Made by a program: the position numbers and the translations under genes. DNA of 64,000 bases from Mytilus edulis (lineage: Eukaryota; Mollusca; Bivalvia; Mytilida; Mytilidae): contig NC_092348.1 in assembly GCF_963676685.1 (NCBI RefSeq), positions 27,999,386 through 28,063,385 of the forward strand, read 5' to 3'. Position 1 is the first letter of the stretch. Every line of letters begins with the position of its first letter. Under the pieces are notes generated by a model that was given only the letters and a program-made list of their open reading frames with translations, was not told where the DNA came from and ran no database searches. Positions 10,911 to 20,530 of this stretch are shown piece by piece.

Positions 10911-11190
10911 ATGAGATACACGAATTTGGTAGGTCACATTCGGTAAAAAAGGAGGGAACAATTCTGGTTACAACGATGGAAACATATCCATGTCATCTGT
11001 GAAACAGATGTTTCGTAACGGTAAAACATCACGTGATGGCGTCCGTTCAATTTTCAATGGGATTATTTTAAAATAACCCTTTGAAACTCATCGTTTTATA
11101 GCCTTATTGTGAACAGCAAATCCGCTAGCATAGTATGAAACACAAGCACAGAAATATTGTATCAACTGGTAATTTATACCCAATATGCAG
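10911..11190 (-). pseudogene. Decayed Penelope-like RT C-terminal fragment
   Basis: The minus strand reads YQLIQYFCACVSYY followed by a degenerate continuation. It aligns by position with YISQLIRYSRAC in the 29-kb reverse transcriptase and with 51.39-51.62 kb, including the nucleotide segment that reads, on the plus strand, CACGTGATGGCGTCCGT and the preceding ACGGTAAAACATC. Stops and frameshifts are present. Together with the 3' tail at 9667-9886 it may be one element interrupted by the family C repeat. Confidence 0.55.
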
Positions 11191-11229
11191 ACGTTCTTGA
11201 AATGGTTTTGTTCTCAACCGGCTTTCATT

Positions 11230-11653
11230 GTCAATATTACATGTAAGTCAATATCCGAGGTAGAATTATCTGTCCTTGTTGTTTTCTTTGTTTCGATGTG
11301 AAAGCACATGCATTTAACATAGTTATCATTTTTAAATTATTTACTGAGAGTACATCATCTTTATAACGGCATAAGAGGTTAAAAGATACTTCATGAAGCC
11401 ATATTCATATAAATAAAGGAAAACTCGACAAGAACAGGAGCACAGGTGATTTCCATAGACATATCAACTGTTTTTAAAGGACACGTCCATCAAATGTAAA
11501 GAAAATGTGTTGCTAATCAAGAAATCAAGCATCTTGATAATGTCAGTTTCAAGGAAAAGAATGTTGCGATTGAATCCGAGTGATAATTTTTACAATGTAC
11601 GATTTGTTCACCCCTTATACGAGATATTAGTATCTACCTTGGCCTTACTTTTT
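11230..11653. other. Non-coding, no recognisable feature
   Basis: No splice-bounded exon or repeat recognised; a short open frame at 11507-11746 runs into the following repeat and is not credible. Confidence 0.35.
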
Positions 11654-12678
11654 AGCTCACCTGGCCTAAAAGGCCATGTGAGCTTTTTTCATCACTTGGC
11701 GTCCGTCGTCGTCGTCGTCGTCGACTTCGTCGTCTGTCGTCGTTAACAATTTTTCAAACATCTTCTCCTCTGAAACTACTGAATGGATTTGAATGAAACT
11801 TAAAATAATTGTTCCTTAGATTATCCTGCACAAAGTGTGTGCTTAGATTTTTGATCCGTCAAAAAACATGGCCGCCGTTACTTAAAATAGAACATAGGGG
11901 TCAAATGCAGTTTTTGGCTTATCTCAAAAACGGAAGCATTTAGAGCAAATCTGACATGGGGGTAAAAATGTTCATTAGGTCAAGATCTATCAGCCCAGAA
12001 ATTTTCAGATGAATCAAACAAACCATTGTTGGGTTGCTGCCACTTAATTGGTAATTTTAAGGAAATTTTGCAGTTTTTAGTCATTATCTTGAATATTATT
12101 ATAGATGAAGATAAACTGTAAACAGCAAAAATGATCAGCAAAGTAAGATCTACAAATAGGTTAATATGACCAAAATTGTCAATTGACCCCTTAAGGGGTA
12201 AATGTCCTTTAATGACAATTTTTCACAATTTGTTCATCATATTTGCTAACTTTAAAAAATCTTCTCCTCTGAAACTACTGAATGGATTTGGATGAAACTT
12301 AGCATGATAGTTCCTTAGATTATCCTGCACAAAGTGTGTGCTTCGATTTTTGATCCGTCAAAAAACATGGCCGCCCTTACTTTAAATAGAACATAGGGGT
12401 CAAATGCAGTTTTTGGCTTATATCTCAAAAACGAAAGCATTTAGAGCAAATCTGACATGGGGTAAAATTGTTCATTAGGTCAACATCTATCAGCCCTGAA
12501 ATTTTCAGACGAATCAAACAAACCATTGTTGGGTTGCTGCCACTTAATTGGTAATTTTAAGGAAATTTTGCAGTTTTTGGTCATTATCTTGAATATCATT
12601 ATAGATAAAGATAAACTGTAAACAGCAAAAATGATCAGCAAAGTAAGATCTACATAAGGCATTGTTTACCAGGTGAGC
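11654..12678. mobile_element. Bivalve-type element with AGCTCACCTGG ends and internal 499-bp duplication
   Basis: The left end AGCTCACCTGG is mirrored by CCAGGTGAGC at the right end; a local hairpin (CCTAAAAGG) follows the left end and another (AGGCTCTTGAGAGCCT, 12684-12699) follows the right. A GTC microsatellite lies at 11702-11740. Inside, TCTTCTCCTCTGAAACTACT at 11761 recurs at 12260, a direct duplication of ~499 bp (second copy shortened) with about 95% identity, both containing CATGGCCGCC. There is no protein-coding capacity. The CACCTGG-starting family is familiar from bivalve genomes; no transposase is visible here. Confidence 0.65.
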
Positions 12679-12986
12679 GATTCAGGCTCTTGAGAGCCTC
12701 TTGTTTAATGTAACAAAGCAGGGCCAAGGTAATTAATAAATACCGTGGTAACTACCGTGGGAAGTAGTTTTAGAGGATCACTACTGCGTCTTCTTTGAGG
12801 AGTAGAGTTGAAAATGTGCAGGGTATGAACCTAGCTAGAAGATAAAATACCTGTACCATTTTGTCAGTGGAACCACCTGTTGTCCCGCTTCAAAATGTAC
12901 AAATTTAGTCGTCTTCTTTTTGTCTACGAAAAGGTGTTGATAGATGAGATTTTTTGTCATGTGGTTTATTTTTCGATTAGATATCT

Positions 12987-13499
12987 CTAGGCAGTGAAAC
13001 AGCTAAGATATTTGTTCCTTAAACCATCGTTGAAGCAACCACAGAACTTGTGTGTTTTTTTTTTCTTTTTCTTAACACCATCTTTAAAGAAACCGTACAA
13101 CCGTTTAGTTTTCATTAGGTTTTCTTCGTCGTTTAAGCAACGAATAAATGTTCCTCTGATAGAAATTTTTCTGGACAATTAGTTTTAAATAAGTTAAAAT
13201 ATCTAATAAAATATGAATTTTAGGAACATCGCTGACCTTCATTTTTGAAAGGTTATGGCAAATAGAGCTAAAATTATCTATTCTGGGCGAACTTATTTTT
13301 CATTAAAGCTGGTGCCACCATAGCATTTGTACATCTGATAACACCTTATACCACTGTTTTCCTTAAACCATCGTTGATACAACCAGAAATTGATTTTGAT
13401 TTTCCACAAGCCATCGATGGGGCAACCAAAGATATTATTTTGTCCATTGGTTTTCCTTAAATCGTCCATAAAGCAACTATATAACTTGTTTGATTTCAA
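12987..13499 (-). repeat. Degenerate ~43-60-bp tandem repeat encoding GCFxDGL-like motif
   Basis: CCTTAAACCATCGTTGAAGC-type blocks recur near 13017, 13074, 13125, 13361, 13405 and 13456. On the minus strand these read as (Y/F)(G/S)CF.D(G/D)L.K, for example FCGCFNDGLRN, LYGFFKDGVKK, LYSCFMDDLRK and FGCPIDGLWK. Spacing varies and frames are broken, so this looks like a decayed minisatellite rather than an active gene. Confidence 0.4.
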
Positions 13500-13960
13500 T
13501 TAATGTTCTTATGCATCTTAAGGGTAGTTTGAAGTATAATTTTGTTTGTTAAATAGGAATAACAGGAAATACTTTCTGTGATAAATGTATATTAGTAAAC
13601 AAATCGGTTAAAATTCTAATAGTTTTTATCGTGTACTGCATTTCAATATATCCTGAACTCTATTGAACTGTTTTTTTTTTTTATCAAATAAGATCAAAAG
13701 ACTTGGGCAAGGGATACAGGCACCACATCTTTGTTCTCACATAATCATTGTATTGCACAGCCATATTGTGCATTTATTATCTCCGATTAACTGCATAGTT
13801 TAAATATTTTCTTTCCTTACAATATTAATGAAATTAACGATTGATACACATCAATGAGATCGCAACCATACAGCAACAAAACGTACAAAGTTGTAAAGTT
13901 TTGAACAAGTGATGAATAAACATGGCTAAACAGATGCGAAGCCTATAAGGCAAAAAGTAA
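13500..13960. other. Non-coding, no recognisable feature
   Basis: AT-rich, with a T run at 13671-13682. No exon or repeat recognised. Confidence 0.35.
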
Positions 13961-13961
13961 A

Positions 13962-14244
13962 ATAACAAAAATACCGCACTCCAAGAAAAATTCAAAATAG
14001 AAAGTATATCATCAAGTGGCAACATTAAAAGCTCATACACATGAAACGAATGAATCACAACAGTCATATTCCTGACTTTGGACAGTATTTTTAAAAGTAA
14101 AAAATAGCGGATTAAACCTGGTTTTTATAGCTTACTAAACCTCTCACTTGTATGACAGTCGCCTACAATTCAATTATTTTGACAACCATGTGTTAACAAA
14201 ACAAACTGACATTATAGGTAAAAGTGTCAAAATAGGGGTATTGC
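13962..14244 (-). repeat. Dispersed repeat family A, copy 2
   Basis: Reverse-orientation copy: AAAATACCGCACTCCAAG, CATATTCCTGACTTTGGACA, ATTAAACCTGGTTTTTATAG and CTCTCACTTGTATGACAGTC are the complements of the family A blocks. Diverged but in full order. Confidence 0.65.
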
Positions 14245-14249
14245 AATAA

Positions 14250-14955
14250 CATAATCACTTTAAAAACAAATAGTTGTCTCTTTTTCACTCAAATCACATT
14301 TTCTTATAATTATATATGTGTCAAAGACAAAAACAAAAAGGCACAACAATTTACGAAAACAAAATAAGACAAAGACGGGATATATAAGTACCGAGCCACG
14401 TCAAATGGATATTACCTGAAATATAAACTTCAAGACCATCGTGTATTTTTTGTGAAGTTAAAATCACTCAGTAGCATGTTTATCTATTGTCATAAAAAAT
14501 CATAATATCTAAAAAAAAAATAGTAAATTTAGTTAACAAAGTCCTTATATTTGAATAAAGTAACATTATTTGTTAGTGGAAAATTGTTTTAATGTTAGTT
14601 AGGCTTAAATTAAAAATTGCTTGCTATCCCCTCTATGTGATTAAAGTAAGATAACTCTGGTCAATTTCCCTAACATTCAATCATTATTGGAGAATGATAT
14701 ATTTCTGTTTTCATTTATAGTCTTTTTTACAAAAGTTATAATTGTTTTGGGTAGGTTCCAATTACAATTTTTCACTATAGCAACTTGAAACAGTGTATTC
14801 TTAACAGCACAATTAAACCTATGTTTTTCACCGGCATATTGTACCTCAAATTAAAAGTAGAAATAAAGCTTCTTTTTTTTTATAATTTCCAGGATATGGC
14901 TTTAAAAGAGAGCAATTTCATGAATACTTGGAACAAGATGCTTTTTCTGTGACAT
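14250..14955. other. Non-coding, no recognisable feature
   Basis: No coding exon, tandem repeat or known repeat block found by eye. Confidence 0.35.
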
Positions 14956-15044
14956 AGGCACTTGTTTCGGAATATTTCCCCCTATATAGCTTAATGTTAT
15001 ATTAAGGTATACTACAGATTTTTTTAATTCTGAAACAAGTGCCT
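14956..15044. repeat. Short foldback element (AGGCACTTGTTTC ends)
   Basis: AGGCACTTGTTTCGGAA at the left and TTCTGAAACAAGTGCCT at the right are inverted repeats, with CCCCCTATATAGCTTAAT / ATTAAGGTATACTACAG continuing the stem. It shares its ends with the longer element at 18523-18835. Confidence 0.6.
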
Positions 15045-15702
15045 TTGATCTGTGTTTTGGAGCAGTTTGTCTCATCGCACTTATAAACTAATGATGATGA
15101 GGGTACATTTGACCTTGCTCATTTATGACATTTAGGCATGGTCTGATATCTAAATGTAACAAAAACATATTTATAAGATAATAAAACAATTCTTTATATT
15201 GGTATATTTTAATTTCAAACATTTCAAAACAAATAAAAGAAATTATAGATATACATAAATGTCTTTGATAGAATAATGAAAAATACGAGTATCTAGTACA
15301 TTTACATATTTTGTAACAATTTTAAATTCAATAAAAAAAATATATTTAAAAGATAAAATTATAACCCTGTTCAAGGTAGACAATCAACATATTGACTTTA
15401 TGAAATTGAACATAGTTCAAAGGAATATAACTCTTGTATACAAATGACACATCAATCGAAATAATTAGCTGCGCATTTGTGCGCAACCTTCAAGGAAGAT
15501 TCTAAAATATCAATATAACCACAAGTTGTTTTTTATAGGATACTGACGACTAATGAATGCTAACCCACAGTAAAGAATATTTGTTTGAAATTTTTTAACA
15601 CTTACTCAGAAAAATGCTCGATCTACTTGACTTTCAAAGCTCACAATTAACGTGTTTACACACTGATATAATTATGATTGTTAAACATTACAATAAAATT
15701 GA
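15045..15702. other. Non-coding, no recognisable feature
   Basis: AT-rich, A-runs; no exon or repeat recognised. Confidence 0.35.
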
Positions 15703-17154
15703 GAAAGGAAATGGTGTATATGTCAAAGCGACAACCACCCGACCATAGAGCAAACAACAGCCGAAGGCAACCAATGGGTCTTCAATGTAGCGAGAATTCC
15801 CGCACCCGTAGGTGTCCTTCAGCTGGCCCCTAAAATATGCATAATAGTACAGTGATAATGGACGTCATACTAAACTCCGAATTATACACAAGAAACTAAA
15901 ATTTAAAATCATACAAGACTAACAAAGGCCAGAGGCTCCTGACTTGGGACAGGCGCAAAATTGCGGCGGGGTTAAACATGTTTATGAGATCTCAACCCTC
16001 CCCCTATACCTCTAGCCAATGTAGAAAAGTAAAAGAATAACAATACGCACATTAAAATTTAGTTCAAGAGAAGTCCGAGTCTGATGTCAAAAGATGTAAC
16101 AAAAGAAAACAAATAAAATGACAATAATACATAAATAACAACAGACTACTAGCAGTTAACTGACATGCCAGCTCCAGACCTCAATTAAACTGATTGAAAG
16201 ATTATGTCTTCATCATATGAATATCAGGTACAATCCCTCCCGTTAGGGGTTTAGTATCATACTATCATAAAATATATGAGAAGAACATAACCCGTGTCAT
16301 GCCAACAACTGTTTTTTTAGAAATAAATGTGTTTAGTTCCGATGCAAAGACCCTATCAGTGAATCAATGTTAAAGCCAAAATATGCAATCTTTAATGACC
16401 TGACAACAGTATCGTAACTATATCCCCTTTTAATAAGTCTATTTAAAGGTTTTGTTAGTTTCTGAGGAGAATACTGACATTTTTGTGCTTTATAAAGAAT
16501 ATTTCCATAAAATTTTGGATGTGAAATACCTGAACGTATAAGATGTCTGCATGTTGAGTTATATTTACGAATTATTTCCTTATACCGGTGATAAAATTTA
16601 GTAAATGTTTTGACCAGTTTGTGATATCGAAAACCCTGGTGTAATAATTTTTCAGTAATACATAAATTTCTCTCGCTAAAATCTAATACATTGTTACATA
16701 CACGAGCGAATCGTACAAGTTGAGATATATAAACACCATAAGATGGTGACAAGGGAACGTCACCATCTAAAAATGGATAATTAACAATAGGAAATGAAAA
16801 ATCATCTCTTTTATCATAAATTTTTGTATTAAGCTTCCCGTTTATGATATAGATATCAAGATCGAGGAAAGGGCAGTGGTCATTGTTATCATTAGCTTTA
16901 TTTAAAGTAAGTTCTACAGGATAAATTTCTTTAGTATACATACTGAAGTCGTCATTATTTAGAGCCAATATATCATCCAAATATCTAAAAGTATTGTAAT
17001 CGTAAAAGAAACTATACACCTCGTGTGCTTGCATTATCTTATCCAATAAGATATTTATTTGAAGCCTAAACATTTCGACATATTGTTTACATTTTATAAA
17101 TTTTGGAATTCTAATTGTGTCACAAATTCCGGTTAAGATTTGACTAAATACCAA
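15703..17154 (-). mobile_element. Penelope-like retroelement, 5'-truncated (family P2), RT C-terminus plus 3' tail
   Basis: The minus-strand element consists of an open frame (17154-16333) and a ~630-bp 3' tail ending TTTCTCAATTTTAT near 15703. The tail alone recurs in the opposite orientation at 27.56, 47.00 and 57.93 kb, always with the same 3' end and different 5' starts, as expected of 5'-truncated reverse-transcribed copies. Confidence 0.7.
16333..17154 (-). CDS. Partial Penelope-like reverse transcriptase (C-terminal half)
   Basis: About 273 codons with no introns. The frame opens without an ATG (TTG at 17154), and recognisable RT sequence starts at TFRYLDDILALNND (motif C, YLDD), followed by CPFLDLDIYI, KIYDKRDDFSFPIVN, SPSYGVYISQLVRFARVC and a long basic C-terminal part (KLVKTFTKFYHRY). 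Motifs A and B are missing, so the protein is truncated and inactive. The first ~45 residues are unrelated to RT and may be flanking sequence. The family is related to the 29-kb copy but distinct from it. No GIY-YIG domain follows. Confidence 0.7.
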   Translation of the reverse strand: MVFSQILTGICDTIRIPKFIKCKQYVEMFRLQINILLDKIMQAHEVYSFFYDYNTFRYLDDILALNNDDFSMYTKEIYPVELTLNKANDNNDHCPFLDLDIYIINGKLNTKIYDKRDDFSFPIVNYPFLDGDVPLSPSYGVYISQLVRFARVCNNVLDFSERNLCITEKLLHQGFRYHKLVKTFTKFYHRYKEIIRKYNSTCRHLIRSGISHPKFYGNILYKAQKCQYSPQKLTKPLNRLIKRGYSYDTVVRSLKIAYFGFNIDSLIGSLHRN

Positions 17155-18522
17155 TATCCTGATATCGTCAGATAAATATGCTATGAAATGGAATATTTAT
17201 CAACAAAGTCCGATGATTCTTTTTAGTAAAGGGACGAGACGTTCTGTGACACATATGTGGTTAATCAACTTTCTACATTTGTGACGGTTTACAAAGTCCG
17301 AGTAGCAGCTGAAAATTGACCGATGATGAGATTGATTGTTTTGATTTTGGATATAATGTCCGTTTGATAATCAATTTTTTCTTCGCGTTCTAATTATAAA
17401 ATCAGCATTGAACTTTGAATTGATTTCCCTCTAAGTTCAGTATTTTTGTGATTTTACTTTTTTCTCTTAATTTTCAGAAATATTTATCCAAAAAACAATA
17501 TTCGTTGTTGGTTGATTTCGATGTATTTAACATTTGTGTGAACACATATTGCAATACGCGTTCATTGATCGATACATATCGGTATGAAAGCATGTGATAA
17601 CACCACTTGGCATATTTTAGCCAATGAAAAATAGAGGATTATAAATTTAGAATGCAGTCATACAATTAGTATTTGACTATAACAATTTGATTTTATTGCT
17701 AAATAATCTGCTAAAATGATGATCCTTTTTTGTTATTACATTTTTTTGACGTTTTTACACGACAAAACAGCTGACTGCTGTAAAATTTAGTTTTTCTTAG
17801 TCGTTAAAGATGTCTTTAATTTATATTTATGTTCAAATCTGCCATAAAATTACGCAGTATTGTGTACGTGGAAATCTAGTTTTAAAAAGAAAATAATCTT
17901 GCATCAGTCTTTGGATATTTCCTCTCAGCGGTAAGCATACAAATCGTTTAAGTAAATTAAGTAATGAGACTAAAAATAATGTAAAATAACCTTTTTTATT
18001 GGTAAATGCTACCAATATAATCAACATAGATGTTAAGGAGTGTATTTTGATTGTTTTCTTTATCTTGGTTATTTTTTGAATGTTTTTTTTCAGCTTCTAA
18101 TCAGCATTATTTATCGTTGAAACTTTTTGAAATAGGCAAAGATTTAAATGAAACAAAAGCACACCCTCTACGTGTAATACCACTATATCTTACATTGTAG
18201 TACGTCACATCCAGTTGTATACCAAATAGATCGAAAAAAATATTCCCTTGAATTTGACAGTTGTAGTTAAATAATCCTTTATTTCATTGCAGTTAAATAT
18301 TTCTGCACATATTATCTTGGGTCATAAACATATGTCTTGGGTAATTCAAAGCACAATTTTAATTTTATATGGGGTTTCTATGGAATATTTTGATACATTG
18401 ATACTAAAGCTTGCACACAGGTGAAAAAGATGCGAGACTTTGATTGGTTAACTTCCTGTGATCGTTATTTTCTTATATGCAATGGAATGTTAAGTGACAG
18501 TTTTTCTATAGTACAGGACAGG
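17155..18522. other. Non-coding with a short family A remnant
   Basis: Only a remnant of family A is recognised (about 17425-17462, CTAAGTTCAGTATTTTTGTG). No exon seen. Confidence 0.35.
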
Positions 18523-18835
18523 CACAGGCACTTGTCTCAGATTTTTCCCCCTATATACCTTAATATAACACGAGGTACTTAACTTGCATTTTATGACATA
18601 CTTGGGTATGATTGCTACAGATGATTCCGACAACAAATGTAGGCGTGTTATACACCATTGTAAAGATAAATCAATTTAGATTTACGATATAATAAGTTTT
18701 AGTGGGGTTGACAGCCTAGAAAGCGGCATATAACGGAATTTCGTCACCGCCTGACATTTTTCTGAAATGCAAGTTAAGTACCTTGTGTTATATTAAGGTA
18801 TATAGGACAAAAATATTCTGAGACAAGTGCCTGTG
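18523..18835. mobile_element. 313-bp TIR/foldback element
   Basis: Inverted repeats of about 75 bp: CACAGGCACTTGTCTCAGA ... GGTACTTAACTTGCATTT at the left and AATGCAAGTTAAGTACCTTG ... TCTGAGACAAGTGCCTGTG at the right. The ~150-bp centre has no coding potential. Its ends match the 89-bp foldback at 14956-15044, so the two belong to one MITE family. Confidence 0.75.
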
Positions 18836-19319
18836 GTGTTTAACCTCAATGTAATGATTTGTTGGGCTTATCGTATACGGTTAGTTTCATGACTTTTTTA
18901 AACTTCATTTATAATTTTAATTTAACAAGATAATATTTTGAAACTTACATATTTACATGTGTTTAGAGTGCAATAAAATTATGTAATTTAGACAACAACC
19001 AAACGACAGCAAATGAAAGAACACAGCCACATATTGAGGTCAAACATACATTCTCCAACAAGACGGTTGTATAAAATACATGTATGCCACGCTTTATAAA
19101 TGGAACTGCGTCTTATCAAAATTGCAAGTTGTGACTAAAGGGTAGGGAGGATTTCCCATGAAATAATTCCACACCAGGGCCTTTTTAAAAGTATTTAGAT
19201 CTTCACTCAAATTTATAGTATTCAGGCCCAATGTGTATACTTTGATGTTTTTCAAATATCGTGTATTATTTCTTAAGATGCCCTCAAACTGTAACCACTT
19301 GAAGATAACATAAAACCGC

Positions 19320-19692
19320 AATTTTGAGAGATTTTGTCAAATTTGTAGCATTAAATTTCTAAAAGATATATACGAATAATCATTTAACAAAACAAAAATG
19401 ATTTGAAATTATAGCCGAGTTCTAGCTTTTGAACTATAATTAAATTGAATGTGTAGCTTTTAAATGTACAAGAGCAACACATATAAAGCTTTATCGCAAA
19501 TGCATGCAATTTTGAGAGATTTTGTCAAATTTGTAGCATTAAATTTCTAAAAGATGTATACGAATAATTATTTAACAAAACAAAAATGATTTGAAATTAT
19601 AGCCGAGTACTAGCTTTTGAACTATAATTAAATTGAATGTGTATCTTTTAAAAGTACAAGAGCAACACATATAAAGCCCTATCGCAAATGTG
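19320..19692 (+). repeat. 188-bp tandem duplication
   Basis: AATTTTGAGAGATTTTGTCA at 19320 recurs at 19508, and the two copies are nearly identical for about 185 bp (GATTTGAAATTATAGCCGAG, GTACAAGAGCAACACATATA). The flanks are single copy. No coding role seen. Confidence 0.75.
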
Positions 19693-20159
19693 TATTACAA
19701 AATTCAAAAATATAAATACTGAAGTAACCCGGGGCAAAAATGTGGCAAAAGCAAACTTTCTCTAAGTTTTGCTCTATTTTCACATTTCATGATCGGGGTA
19801 AGAAAATATTTTCCTCACTAGTGACAAATCTGTTCTCGACGTTAAATATTCTTGTACTCTTCTGAATTTTCATATTGTGAGGTCATGAAAAAGGCGACCA
19901 TACCTGATGACGTTACATAAAAAGTACACAACCTTTTTTAAAACTTTCAAAAGGAAGGATAAAAATCACGAGAAACTGATTCCACCACAATAACTCGTGT
20001 TTTATGATATGTCTCAACTCTCAACACTTAAGTTTTAATTATTTAAAAAGCTTTGAATATTAAAATTTAACTGTCTCGAATGCGGAAATACCGTTACACA
20101 CTTGTTGCAGTTGAAGAATCTATATTTCTCCTCTATCAATACTTACTACAGAAATGAAA

Positions 20160-20300
20160 TACTGAAAACAAGTACGAGATCACAAGAAGTAGAAAGTAAA
20201 TCAACAAAAATATCGAACTCCAAGAAAATTAAAAACGGAAAGGTTTTAAGCAAATGGCAAACTCGAATACCCAAAAGCCTCAATCGAATATTCTTAATGA
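20160..20300 (-). repeat. Family A remnant upstream of TIMP-1 start
   Basis: AAATATCGAACTCCAAGAAA, AACGGAAAGG and CAAATGGCAAA are diverged complements of the family A 3' end. The remnant ends about 110 bp before the TIMP-1 ATG and accounts for most of a spurious open frame at 20102-20368. Confidence 0.45.
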
Positions 20301-20412
20301 GAACAAACACTGAAGAAGAAAGAACTTCATCGAAACAAATATTGTATTATTTTAAACATCATTATTGACAAGGATACGTCTTGATTTAAAATTTAAATTT
20401 ATTCGCAGGAAA

Positions 20413-20530
20413 ATGTCAGTGTTAACATTGTCCCTCTTATTGTTTGGCATATCATCAACATTAGCATGTGACTGTGTCAAGTACGCTGAATTCAAAACTA
20501 TCCAACAGCAGTATTGTGAGGCAGATTTTG
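20413..20530 (+). CDS. TIMP-1 exon 1: signal peptide and CDC start
   Basis: ATG to donor GTATGC, ending phase 1. Encodes MSVLTLSLLLFGISSTLA then CDCVKYAEF...QYCEADF. The upstream in-frame ATG at 20365 would add 16 basic residues and spoil the signal peptide. Confidence 0.85.

Noticed and set aside
20102-20368. 88-codon open frame upstream of TIMP-1
   Set aside because: It largely overlaps a family A repeat remnant and has no motif or splice logic with exon 1.
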